Source of the DNA: a virus | IMG/VR virus record: IMGVR_UViG_3300047375_000099 | Span: 1 to 40,482 of that record | Direction: 5' to 3' (one strand) | Length of the DNA stretch: 40,482 nucleotides | Shown here: piece by piece, positions 21,882 to 28,750 of the stretch | Numbering within the stretch: the stretch's first letter is position 1 | Layout of the letters: each line of letters begins with the position of its first letter | Program-made: the position numbers and the translations under genes | Notes under the pieces: model-generated | The model's input: only the letters and a program-made list of their open reading frames with translations | What the model was told of the DNA's origin: nothing | Database searches by the model: none

Positions 21882-22095
21882 CGCATTTACATTTTTTTTC
21901 TTTAAGTTCAAATCTAGCTCTTTCAATATAATTAACTGCATCCATTAATTCTTCCTGTAAATGATTTAACCAACTATCAAAATCAGCAGGGTCGTCTTTT
22001 AATGTTGTACCATATTTTTTAAAACCTACTTCTGAACGCCCAATAATTTTATTAATTACTTTTTTAATAATAGGGTCTTTTATTTTTTTTATCAT
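21874..22095 (-). CDS. Small MazG-like helical protein, paralogue 2
   Basis: 73 residues: SEVGFKKYGTTLKDDPADFD, WLNHLQEELMDAVNYIERAR. Paralogue of 18766-18999 but with different compositional markers (it contains CCTG and CAGG). It overlaps the start of the dCMP methylase-like gene by 8 nt and would be made with it. Probably a nucleotide-binding or pyrophosphohydrolase-like helper; weakly supported. Confidence 0.5.
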   Translation of the reverse strand: MIKKIKDPIIKKVINKIIGRSEVGFKKYGTTLKDDPADFDSWLNHLQEELMDAVNYIERARFELKEKKCKCDE

Positions 22096-22133
22096 TATTT
22101 TAAATATTTTTTTTACAATATAATAATTTTTAT

Positions 22134-22985
22134 TTACAAATCATAATCGTTGTCTACAAATTCTGGTAATCCATTTTCATTTATAGTAAAACTAAAAGTT
22201 TCAAAACCTCTGTTTCTACTTCTTTTACATTCAACAGATATCCATCCTTGATTAACTCCATTCTTTTCTAACTTAATTTGTGTTTCTGCTTTTTTCTCAA
22301 GAAAACTCCCTAAATGTCCAGTTGGTTTGTCTGACCCATAATTACTATGTATAATTGTAACAATATGACATTGCAATTCATCTGTCCAACTCATTAACTT
22401 TTGTATAGCTTCATTACATTGTTCTAAATTATTTACATCAGCAACTAAATCTGCAATACCATCAATGATAACTAAACCAATATCTTTACCTTCAAGTTTG
22501 TCATTTAAGATGTAATCAATAAAATCAACTCTATCTTTATAACTCATTGTTCTTAAAGCATAAGTATAATAATTATCATCATCTGGCATATCATTCATTA
22601 GTATTGGTCTACGAAATACTTTTTGACAATGAAACTTACCTTGTTCTGTATCAAAATGAATTATCTTTCTGCCTTTTCTATGTCCTTTTAATAAGCCACT
22701 ATATTTATTTGAATCACTTTGATATGCTGATACAAGTAAACTAGAAAAAAAAGATTTCATTGATTTTGGTGGAGCTTGTATAAAAGAAAAATTACCATAA
22801 GTACCAATTGGTATATGGTATTCTACAACATCTCCATTATGATTTATATCATTGTAAGTACCACAACTTATTGCAACTGGTGGATATTTAACATCTTTAC
22901 TAATATCAACATAGGCATCATCCTCCATAAGTTGCATAAACATTCTTTTTGTATCATCATCTTGTATTTTTGTTTTGTTCGTCAT
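22134..22985 (-). CDS. RecA/RepA-like ATPase (helicase or recombinase-type AAA_25)
   Basis: 283 residues. The Walker A-like loop at 71-78 reads APPKSMKS, where the usual Gly before Lys is Met, as in some RepA-like proteins that tolerate variation. Walker B is LVIIDGIADL (171-180); IHFDTEQ and a later IIHSNYGSDKPTGHLGS fit the RecA-like core of hexameric helicases. Position beside SSB and ERF genes suggests a replicative helicase or loader role. Overlaps the GIY-YIG gene by 29 nt. Confidence 0.7.
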   Translation of the reverse strand: MTNKTKIQDDDTKRMFMQLMEDDAYVDISKDVKYPPVAISCGTYNDINHNGDVVEYHIPIGTYGNFSFIQAPPKSMKSFFSSLLVSAYQSDSNKYSGLLKGHRKGRKIIHFDTEQGKFHCQKVFRRPILMNDMPDDDNYYTYALRTMSYKDRVDFIDYILNDKLEGKDIGLVIIDGIADLVADVNNLEQCNEAIQKLMSWTDELQCHIVTIIHSNYGSDKPTGHLGSFLEKKAETQIKLEKNGVNQGWISVECKRSRNRGFETFSFTINENGLPEFVDNDYDL

Positions 22986-23388
22986 CTATATATTTTTGTA
23001 TTTTTTTCTTGTAATATTTACCAAGTATATTATCATTTAAGAATTTATCATTTTCTAAAACGTTTTCGGTAAATTGTAGTTTTGTTTCATAATAACTCAT
23101 CATAGTTTTGTTGTAACAAATATATATAATTTCCCTATAACAATTTTCTATTTCCCATTTTTTACTTTCTTTATTGCTACCAGTATATTTTAACCAATTA
23201 CTTTCAACGTAGTCAATTCTCTTTCTTTTATATCCCTTTAGAGGTGGTCTTGTACGTTTATTAAGCAATATCTTTTTACCAATGTAAACTTGTTCTGTTC
23301 GTCTGTTAAGTATTCTGTAAACAAACCCAACTGCATCTACTGGTAAATCTTCTCTTGATTTTATTCTTTGTCCTTTATAGTTCCACAT
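22957..23388 (-). CDS. SegE-like GIY-YIG endonuclease
   Basis: 143 residues with GFVYRILNRRTEQVYIGKK (GIY-YIG equivalent, residues 22-40), RPPLKGYKRKR, ESNWLKYTGSNKES and SYYETKLQFTENVL. This matches the SegE-like GIY-YIG group, related to nucleases of T4. It may be a homing endonuclease or a structural-specific nuclease for host or phage DNA. Its 3' end overlaps the ATPase gene. The terminator at 23397-23421 separates it from the SSB gene. Confidence 0.7.
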   Translation of the reverse strand: MWNYKGQRIKSREDLPVDAVGFVYRILNRRTEQVYIGKKILLNKRTRPPLKGYKRKRIDYVESNWLKYTGSNKESKKWEIENCYREIIYICYNKTMMSYYETKLQFTENVLENDKFLNDNILGKYYKKKIQKYIDDEQNKNTR

Positions 23389-23396
23389 AGTGAAAA

Positions 23397-23421
23397 AAAA
23401 AGGAGGCTTTTAAACCTCCCT
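23397..23421 (-). terminator. Rho-independent terminator after the SSB gene
   Basis: On the minus strand GGGAGG, TTTAAAAG loop, CCTCC then a run of at least eight T. It follows the SSB stop by about 6 nt. Confidence 0.85.
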
Positions 23422-23427
23422 TATAAT

Positions 23428-23802
23428 TTAAAATGGCAAATCATCTGCTGCAACTGGTGTTGCTTTCTGTGTCTTTGCTTCTGACTTTTGAACAAAAGAT
23501 TGTAAGTTGTCTGATGCATAGTAAATTTTACCATTGGCAACATACCTTTTCTTTTCTCCATTATCTCTTTGTTCCTTTGTTTGTGGAATAGTAAAAGAAA
23601 CATTTTGTCCGTAGTTGCCTTCTTCAAAAATAGAAAAGTTAAGTTTCAATTTCTTTAACTCTTTTCCATCTTCTCCTTTCTTTGCAACTAATTCTCTTTT
23701 CGCGTTGTAAGTTAAAACGTTTTCAAAATACTGTTTAAGGCTTTTAATTTCATCTAATCTTAATTCAACATCTCCTAATAAATAACTTTTGTTTGTACTC
23801 AT
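23428..23802 (-). CDS. Single-stranded DNA-binding protein (phage SSB)
   Basis: 124 residues from the ATG at 23802 (MSTNKSYLLGDVEL); the longer frame to 23856 lacks support because 23802 has the same A-rich leader as other genes here. A beta-rich core (LKKLKLNFSIFEEGNYGQNV, KRYVANGKIYY) ends in the acidic DDLPF tail typical of SSB proteins, which recruits partner enzymes. Sits between ERF and helicase genes and is followed by a strong terminator, fitting high expression. Confidence 0.7.
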   Translation of the reverse strand: MSTNKSYLLGDVELRLDEIKSLKQYFENVLTYNAKRELVAKKGEDGKELKKLKLNFSIFEEGNYGQNVSFTIPQTKEQRDNGEKKRYVANGKIYYASDNLQSFVQKSEAKTQKATPVAADDLPF

Positions 23803-23821
23803 AATTTTACTTGTTTTTAAT

Positions 23822-23968
23822 TTATAATCCAGTTGTAATTCCGTTATCAATAACACCTATAATGTGTCTAAATACACTTCTTTCTTGTTCGCCAGTTACA
23901 TCTACTCCATTTAAAAGTAGTCTGTAATAGTCTTTCTTGTCTGTTGGTTTTAATTCTATACTATTCAT
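23822..23968 (-). CDS. Small early protein, unknown
   Basis: 48 residues (MNSIELKPTDKKDYYRLLLN GVDVTGEQERSVFRHIIGVI...). Overlaps the previous gene by 8 nt and ends 19 nt before the SSB start. The GVDVTGEQERSVFRHIIGVI block looks structured. Function unknown. Confidence 0.45.
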   Translation of the reverse strand: MNSIELKPTDKKDYYRLLLNGVDVTGEQERSVFRHIIGVIDNGITTGL

Positions 23969-24254
23969 AAGTTTTAAAATATATTTCTGTTTTTGTATTT
24001 GTTGATTCGTTTATAGCACTTACTGTATGTATTTGATATTTCAATAAAAAGTTTGAAAAAGTATCATAAGCAAAGAAATCAAGTGATTTATCTGGATTAC
24101 TAAAAAACTCTATCTCATAAAATATTATATCATCTTTTTGATTTGGTATTACTGTTTTAAAAGTAAATATACCATCTGATATAAATTCAAATTTTAAAGG
24201 TGTTTCAAAACCAATTAAATTTATTACATCTGCTTCTGTTGTTAATTCTATCAT
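23961..24254 (-). CDS. Early protein of unknown function
   Basis: 97 residues, beta-rich (FEFISDGIFTFKTVIPNQKD, YEIEFFSNPDKSLDFFAYDT). Located between ERF and SSB genes, so likely made with the recombination genes. No family recognised. Confidence 0.5.
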   Translation of the reverse strand: MIELTTEADVINLIGFETPLKFEFISDGIFTFKTVIPNQKDDIIFYEIEFFSNPDKSLDFFAYDTFSNFLLKYQIHTVSAINESTNTKTEIYFKTYE

Positions 24255-24263
24255 AATTTATGT

Positions 24264-24797
24264 TTATTTAGTTAATAGTTCTTTTACTTCTTTTGATATT
24301 CTGTACTTTTCTTCAACTTTAGAAATGTTACCTCCACCTTTTAAGTATGTATGTACTTTCTTAAATTCAGCAGTTCCTTTGTTTAACCAGCTTTTTTCAG
24401 TTGTTTTAGCGCCTTTTCCGTGTGTATTTGTAGAATCAGCATCTTTTGTATCATCAATCAAAAATAAGCCATTTAAAGCATACTTTCTTGCATAAGATGA
24501 ACTACTACCAAAACTTTGTGCTATGTCCATACCTTTTCTGTTTGGGTCTATACCAGCTTGTGCTTTTGTATGTACTGAATCTTTACCATCAGATATAAAT
24601 GCTATTGCTTCAACAAACAATACACCACACACTTCTCTTACTTCATCAGAGATTGTTAATGTACATTTGTGTTTATCCAGTAGAGGTTTAACTGCTTCAA
24701 GGATATCTTCACAACTACGATAGTTGTACTTTCCAAAATTGTTTCTTTGGTTTTTTGGTGCTTTTAATTCGGCTTGAATCTTTCTTAATTTTTCCAT
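24264..24797 (-). CDS. erf: ERF-type single-strand annealing recombinase
   Basis: 177 residues. Clear ERF family marks: NNFGKYNYRSCEDILEAVKPLL near residue 20, and QSFGSSSSYARKYALNGLFL IDDTKDAD near residue 95-120. It anneals complementary single strands, working with the RecE-like exonuclease (19570-20331) and SSB (23428-23802) for replication-linked recombination or circularisation. The C-terminus (KVHTYLKGGGNISKVEEKYR) may be a small helical DNA-binding tail. Confidence 0.85.
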   Translation of the reverse strand: MEKLRKIQAELKAPKNQRNNFGKYNYRSCEDILEAVKPLLDKHKCTLTISDEVREVCGVLFVEAIAFISDGKDSVHTKAQAGIDPNRKGMDIAQSFGSSSSYARKYALNGLFLIDDTKDADSTNTHGKGAKTTEKSWLNKGTAEFKKVHTYLKGGGNISKVEEKYRISKEVKELLTK

Positions 24798-24798
24798 T

Positions 24799-24954
24799 TT
24801 AATCTATTGTTACATTTAATTTAATAATATTTTTAATTCCATTGTTCTCTTTAACTTGATAGTTAATCAACACATCTGTTATGTTGTGGTCTTGATTTGT
24901 ATGCATTTCTATTGTAGATTTTAATGCATCCCAAAGTGATTCATTTACTTTCAT
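24799..24954 (-). CDS. Small early protein, unknown
   Basis: 51 residues (MKVNESLWDALKSTIEMHTN...). ATG overlaps the previous stop (TAATG) and the stop precedes the ERF start by 1 nt. The frame is tightly set between two good genes. Function unknown. Confidence 0.5.
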   Translation of the reverse strand: MKVNESLWDALKSTIEMHTNQDHNITDVLINYQVKENNGIKNIIKLNVTID

Positions 24955-25175
24955 TAGAATAAATCTTCTAAATCAAAAGCTTCTGATAATTCGTCTATAG
25001 CGTCTCCTATTTGCATTATAGCACTATCTATTGCAGCCATTTTATCATCGTGTACTTGAGCAGCTTCGCTTTCGTGCCATCTTTCAGACCTTTCATCCAT
25101 TGCCCATTCCATTGCATCAAATTTATCTTGCAATTTTTCTTTAATGTTGTTTAATTTAATTAGATTAGATTTCAT
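24954..25175 (-). CDS. Small acidic helical early protein
   Basis: 73 residues (NIKEKLQDKFDAMEWAMDER, IMQIGDAIDELSEAFDLED), strongly helical and acidic at the end. First gene of the early operon after a noncoding gap. Its leader AAAACAAATATT before the ATG nearly repeats that of the gene starting at 18544. Related small proteins occur widely in phages; function unknown. Confidence 0.55.
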   Translation of the reverse strand: MKSNLIKLNNIKEKLQDKFDAMEWAMDERSERWHESEAAQVHDDKMAAIDSAIMQIGDAIDELSEAFDLEDLF

Positions 25176-25235
25176 AATATTTGTTTTAATTATTAATTGA
25201 TGAGGTAAAAGTAAGTAATAAAAACATATAAAAGT

Positions 25236-25254
25236 GTTAAAGAAATGTTAAAAT
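25236..25254 (+). repeat. TGTTAAA direct-repeat element, copy 2
   Basis: Plus strand TGTTAAAGAAATGTTAAA, the same as the minus-strand element at 18609-18630, so the copies are inverted relative to each other. It lies between the terminator at 25257-25283 and the early gene at 25175. Confidence 0.4.
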
Positions 25255-25256
25255 TT

Positions 25257-25283
25257 AAAAAGGAGAGCTTTTAGACCCTCCTT
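25257..25283 (-). terminator. Terminator-like hairpin before the early operon
   Basis: On the minus strand AGGAG, loop with GGTCTAAAAGCT, CTCCT and TTTTT. It could end the lysis transcript or attenuate a promoter located at 25349. Confidence 0.6.
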
Positions 25284-25348
25284 CTTAATGCAAATGATAA
25301 TTAAAACAAAACTAAAAAATACTTTATGGGAAAAAATAATCTAGTACT

Positions 25349-25356
25349 CAAATATA
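25349..25356 (-). promoter_or_regulatory. Possible Bacteroidetes -7 box
   Basis: TATATTTG on the minus strand, a full TAnnTTTG match, in the noncoding gap upstream of early genes. A TTG at the expected distance is missing (TTC is nearby), so this is weaker than the promoter at 18567-18596. Confidence 0.35.
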
Positions 25357-25429
25357 CTATTTATTTATGTATTGAAGAAATATAGTTATTAACACAAATT
25401 AACAAATACAAGTATTCCAAACACTTATA

Positions 25430-25469
25430 TTTATTTTTAATCTATTTATTGTTTTATTTTTAATCTATT
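25430..25469. repeat. Two direct copies of a 17-bp AT-rich repeat
   Basis: TTTATTTTTAATCTATT at 25430-25446 and again at 25453-25469, 23 bp from start to start. A weaker related stretch occurs near 25540. AT-rich iteron-like repeats in the largest noncoding gap are suggestive of an origin or regulator site. Confidence 0.5.
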
Positions 25470-25565
25470 AATATAATTATATGTATGACCTACATAAATA
25501 TAAATACTTAAATAGTTACTTAAAAAAATGTAAAGTTATATATTTATTTTTAAATAAAAAAGTGG

Positions 25566-26033
25566 TTACTTATTTTTTCTTATTTTTTCTAATGTTCTTG
25601 CACCGAAATATCCTCCATAAACAAGCATTAGTAAGTTACCAAGCAAAGATATCCATTGCTGGTCTATTTTAAAGGCATCTAAAGAACTATCAAGTATTAT
25701 ATAAGTAAACATACTTAATGTTAAAAAAGCAAGGCTTAATGGTCTTATATTTTTAGTAATATATGAATCTGCTTTATTGTCTGATTCCCAACGTTTAGTT
25801 ACTTCTTGCATTTCAATTACGTCTTGCTCTAAATCAGCCAACATCATTTCTTTATCTTTTGCTGGTATATCTTTGTCTTTTGATATAGCTTTTATAACCT
25901 CTATTGGATTACCTCCATCAATAGCAGCAACAATTGTTTCTCCCATTGGAATGTTGTTTTTTACAACACCTCTCCAAAGGTTACCAAAAAATGTACCTTT
26001 ACCTCCGTTCTTTCTTAATTTAGTATCACTCAT
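25566..26033 (-). CDS. Three-TM holin-like protein
   Basis: 155 residues. The central RWESDNKADSYITKNIRPLS is characteristic of the three-TM holin family. Hydrophobic segments follow: LAFLTLSMFTYIILDSS and WISLLGNLLMLVYGGYFGA; a weaker one may lie earlier. It should permeabilise the inner membrane at lysis. The neighbouring M15 peptidase starts 1 nt upstream, forming the usual pair. Confidence 0.75.
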   Translation of the reverse strand: MSDTKLRKNGGKGTFFGNLWRGVVKNNIPMGETIVAAIDGGNPIEVIKAISKDKDIPAKDKEMMLADLEQDVIEMQEVTKRWESDNKADSYITKNIRPLSLAFLTLSMFTYIILDSSLDAFKIDQQWISLLGNLLMLVYGGYFGARTLEKIRKNK

Positions 26034-26034
26034 A

Positions 26035-26358
26035 TTAGTATGTCCAAATTACTTGTTGTGATTTATCTTTATCGTCATCAACGTGAATAAATGTATCTGC
26101 AATACCAATACGATTAAAACCAACTTGTATAAGTGCATTTAAGACTTTGTATCTAGTTCTACTATCAGTTGTTCTTATGTCTACTGCTAGACCTTTAATA
26201 TGACTTGATGTAGGATTTTTTATAGACTCTGGATGCTCTGGACTTCTATAAGCAGAATTAATTACAAAAGGAACTTTAGCGAACTCTCTTGCCTTGTCTA
26301 GTTTAGCAAGAAAATCTACATCCATTTTATATTCTACTTCTTTAAAGTATTTAGTCAT
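26035..26358 (-). CDS. M15 family peptidase endolysin
   Basis: 107 residues of the M15_3 D-Ala-D-Ala carboxypeptidase-like group: INSAYRSPEHP, SSHIKGLAVDI (His53, Asp60) and FIHVDDD (His92), the zinc-binding His/Asp/His triad. No signal peptide, so release depends on the holin. It cleaves the peptide cross-links of peptidoglycan. Overlaps the thioredoxin-like gene by 8 nt. Confidence 0.85.
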   Translation of the reverse strand: MTKYFKEVEYKMDVDFLAKLDKAREFAKVPFVINSAYRSPEHPESIKNPTSSHIKGLAVDIRTTDSRTRYKVLNALIQVGFNRIGIADTFIHVDDDKDKSQQVIWTY

Positions 26359-26674
26359 TGCTTATTTTATTTATCATTGTTTGTATCTCCTTTGGGTCTA
26401 CATCTAACCTCATTGATAAACCACCTTGCCATACTCTTTTTAATTTATTGGTTTCATCAAACAATATTATTGCTGGTACAGATTTTACTTGTTCTTTAAA
26501 CTTCTTTGGTTGGTCGTCATAATCAACTTCTAAAACCTTTACGTTTTTAAGTGTGCTTAAATGTTTATAATCGTTTCTTTTATTCCAACTTGAATTTACA
26601 TACAATAAAGTAACCTTTTGAGAATATAGACTTACAGAAAATAAAAGTGATATTACAAGTAAAATAGTTTTCAT
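26351..26674 (-). CDS. Secreted thioredoxin-like protein without CxxC
   Basis: 107 residues. A signal peptide (MKTILLVISLLFSVSLYSQ) leads into a thioredoxin-like fold: VTLLYVNSSWNKRND where the redox motif normally lies, then VKVLEVDYDDQP and VPAIILFDETN with the usual cis-Pro. The CxxC pair is replaced by Ser/Asn/Arg residues, so redox activity is not expected. It sits in the lysis cassette, between a membrane coiled-coil protein and the endolysin; a role in the envelope during lysis is possible. Confidence 0.65.
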   Translation of the reverse strand: MKTILLVISLLFSVSLYSQKVTLLYVNSSWNKRNDYKHLSTLKNVKVLEVDYDDQPKKFKEQVKSVPAIILFDETNKLKRVWQGGLSMRLDVDPKEIQTMINKISND

Positions 26675-26676
26675 AA

Positions 26677-26958
26677 TTATTTTTTTATTATTTGAAATAG
26701 TTTCTCGTCTATTCTATCTAGCTTTTGACTATTCTTATTCACTTTTTCATCGATATTTATTATCGTTGTACGAACTAATTCATCTTTTAATTCATACTCT
26801 GATTTCTTTATTTCTGGCTCTGGTAATTGCTTTGCTAATTCTATATCTGATTGTAAAGCGAAATAAACAGATGCTAATGAAACTGCACCAGTAACAATAA
26901 TACCAATAGTTTTTAAGTCTAGTTGTACTTGTGTATCTTCTGATATTTTATTAGCCAT
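26677..26958 (-). CDS. Membrane-anchored coiled-coil protein of the lysis module
   Basis: 93 residues. One TM segment near residues 17-36 (TIGIIVTGAVSLASVYFALQ), then a helical charged part ending DEKVNKNSQKLDRIDEKLFQ. The topology resembles a small inner-membrane spanin-like or anti-holin protein, but no family is firmly recognised. Overlaps the small TM gene by 8 nt. Confidence 0.5.
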   Translation of the reverse strand: MANKISEDTQVQLDLKTIGIIVTGAVSLASVYFALQSDIELAKQLPEPEIKKSEYELKDELVRTTIINIDEKVNKNSQKLDRIDEKLFQIIKK

Positions 26959-27106
26959 TTTTATTTTTTTTACTCATATTAATAATTTTCATAATTGTGT
27001 ATACAATAGATACTAAAAGTAAGGTTAGTTTCAGCCATTGTTCTATGTTTGAAAAACTAACCATAAAGGTTATTAAGTTTAAAGCACCCAATTTAATATC
27101 TTGCAT
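26951..27106 (-). CDS. Small single-TM protein of the lysis module
   Basis: 51 residues, MQDIKLGALNLITFMVSFSN, TM-like LKLTLLLVSIVYTIMKII and a basic end KKNKNG. First of the chain of overlapping lysis genes. Holin-like size and topology. A GGTGG-containing leader precedes its ATG. Confidence 0.5.
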   Translation of the reverse strand: MQDIKLGALNLITFMVSFSNIEQWLKLTLLLVSIVYTIMKIINMSKKNKNG

Positions 27107-27116
27107 ATCCACCTTA

Positions 27117-27470
27117 TTAGATTTTGTGTGATTCGTAGTTCAAGCCAAAGAAAGAATGTACACCATTACCTTCAACATCAACTGCATAAGATTTCCAACC
27201 ATAAGGATGGTCAATTTCTCCATCTTCATTTGTAATATCTGCATCGTTCCAACATACGTCAATATGCCAACCTTCTGATAATACTGGAGCAGTTACTTCT
27301 TCTCCTTCTTCGTCATATTCTCCTTGTTCAAGAACAATATTTCCTAGTTGTACAATGGCACTTTTGTGAGTTGGATATTCGTTTCCATCTTCATCAGTTG
27401 CAGTTCCAAGAGCATCAATTTTACTTTGTGCTTGTTCTCTTGAATCAAATTCGTATTTTGCTATTCTCAT
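27117..27470 (-). CDS. Small acidic protein after the fibre genes
   Basis: 117 residues: MRIAKYEFDSREQAQSKIDA, LSEGWHIDVCWNDAD, HPYGWKSYAVDVEGNGVHSFFGL. This pattern is common directly behind tail fibre genes of Bacteroidetes phages. It belongs to type A by its tetranucleotide pattern (CTGG at 27285, no CCTG), so the A/B border lies between this gene and the fibre at 27523. Function unknown; perhaps a fibre chaperone or virion protein. Confidence 0.6.
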   Translation of the reverse strand: MRIAKYEFDSREQAQSKIDALGTATDEDGNEYPTHKSAIVQLGNIVLEQGEYDEEGEEVTAPVLSEGWHIDVCWNDADITNEDGEIDHPYGWKSYAVDVEGNGVHSFFGLNYESHKI

Positions 27471-27522
27471 TACTTATTTATTTTATTTACTCTTGTTATT
27501 ATTATAGGTGTAATTGTTACTA

Positions 27523-28749
27523 TTAACTTGTTAATGCTGCTAATTCTGTGTCTGTTAATGCAGTGTTGAAATATTTAGCTTCTTTAACCTGTCCTAACCA
27601 ATATCCGCTTGCACTACCTCTTAATTTAAAATCAAATGTATTTAATCCTACAAAAGCTGAATTTGTTGGAGTTGAATATATAGGATATGATATTCCATTT
27701 ACATATAATTTAAAATCAGTAATATTTTCATATTGCAGAGCAATTTTTAAATTTTCAGACATATCAATATTTTGAAGAAAAATAATAGTAGAAAAATTAC
27801 CTGCATAAACTCTTAATTGTCCACTGTTTCTATGTTGAATAGTTATAAAATTACCTCCTGTTGTATTATCGCTTAATGAAATATACACACTTGTAAAATC
27901 TCCATCTATAAAAGGTTGTGTTTCTACATAGATAACCCCCTCACTATCATTAAACACTTGGTCATTACCTGCACCATTACAAATATCAGCTAACCTTGTT
28001 ACTGCACTACCTTGTGTTGGTATGTGCGAAGTAGCATAGCTTGCTTGTTCTACTTGTGCGCCCCATATATAACTAAAATCTGTTGTGTTAGTAAAGGTTG
28101 CGTTATTAGAATTTGGGGATAGGTTATAATATAAAGTCGTATAAGCCGCTATAAAGGTAGCTGAACATCTATACCAACCATTACCATAGTTTTCTATTTT
28201 AGAAGAATCTACGCTTGAACCTGTTGATATTATTGTGCCATTTTCAATATCGAAAACTGTTCTATAAGCACTTGCACCTGCGTTACTTATATAAAAGTAC
28301 TTTACACTATCATACTTAACAAACAAAGATGTAGTGTATTGAGTGCCTACACTATATAGAATCCTTGTCATTTGCGACCTATTACTTGTACAATTTAATA
28401 TATATTTATCAGCTGTTTGGTTTCCATTAGGTGATACAGTTTGATTTGCTGTAACTACTGTCCTTGTTTTAGTCCAATAGCTGTTATCAAATTCCTCTGT
28501 TCTTTGTGCTATGTTTGTTCTACTCGGTTCTAACAACAAAGCACCTTTAACATCATTACTAAAGTCAATTCTTGGTTCTCCACTACCAACTGTTTCAATT
28601 AAACCATCTTTATTTACAACAGTAGCTCTTGAATCTCTTTCAAAGTTAAAAGGTAAAGGTTTAAAGTTATTATTTTCATCGTTATAAGCTAAAGTACTTC
28701 CTTCCTTTACTGCCCATTGTCCGTTACCGAATTTTAAAGTATTCGCCAT
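27523..28749 (-). CDS. LamG/concanavalin-like tail fibre or receptor-binding protein 2
   Basis: 408 residues. Plan: N-terminal attachment block (LKFGNGQWAVKEGSTLAYND, FERDSRATVVNKDGLIE), RTNIAQRTEEFDNSYW, a sugar-binding-like domain (YWTKTRTVVTANQTVSPNGN...NGWYRCSATF) and a C-terminal LamG-like jelly roll ending LGQVKEAKYFNTALTDTELA. The same plan occurs in the upstream gene. It starts 1 nt after that gene ends. Tetranucleotide pattern is type B. Likely recognises host surface glycans. Confidence 0.65.
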   Translation of the reverse strand: MANTLKFGNGQWAVKEGSTLAYNDENNNFKPLPFNFERDSRATVVNKDGLIETVGSGEPRIDFSNDVKGALLLEPSRTNIAQRTEEFDNSYWTKTRTVVTANQTVSPNGNQTADKYILNCTSNRSQMTRILYSVGTQYTTSLFVKYDSVKYFYISNAGASAYRTVFDIENGTIISTGSSVDSSKIENYGNGWYRCSATFIAAYTTLYYNLSPNSNNATFTNTTDFSYIWGAQVEQASYATSHIPTQGSAVTRLADICNGAGNDQVFNDSEGVIYVETQPFIDGDFTSVYISLSDNTTGGNFITIQHRNSGQLRVYAGNFSTIIFLQNIDMSENLKIALQYENITDFKLYVNGISYPIYSTPTNSAFVGLNTFDFKLRGSASGYWLGQVKEAKYFNTALTDTELAALTS

Positions 28750-28750
28750 A

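Larger units (their letters stand above)
25176..25565 (-). other. Noncoding region upstream of early operon (390 nt)
   Basis: No gene supported. It contains, on the minus strand from right to left: two copies of a 17-bp repeat (25453-25469 and 25430-25446), a TATATTTG box at 25349-25356 with no good TTG upstream, a terminator-like hairpin at 25257-25283, and the TGTTAAA element at about 25236-25254. It separates lysis from early genes and is the best place for early promoters and possibly an origin. Confidence 0.5.

Noticed and set aside
21882-21941. Extended N-terminus of the thymidylate-synthase-like protein
   Set aside because: The extra 20 residues overlap the upstream gene and do not belong to the family; the ATG at 21881 gives the usual start.
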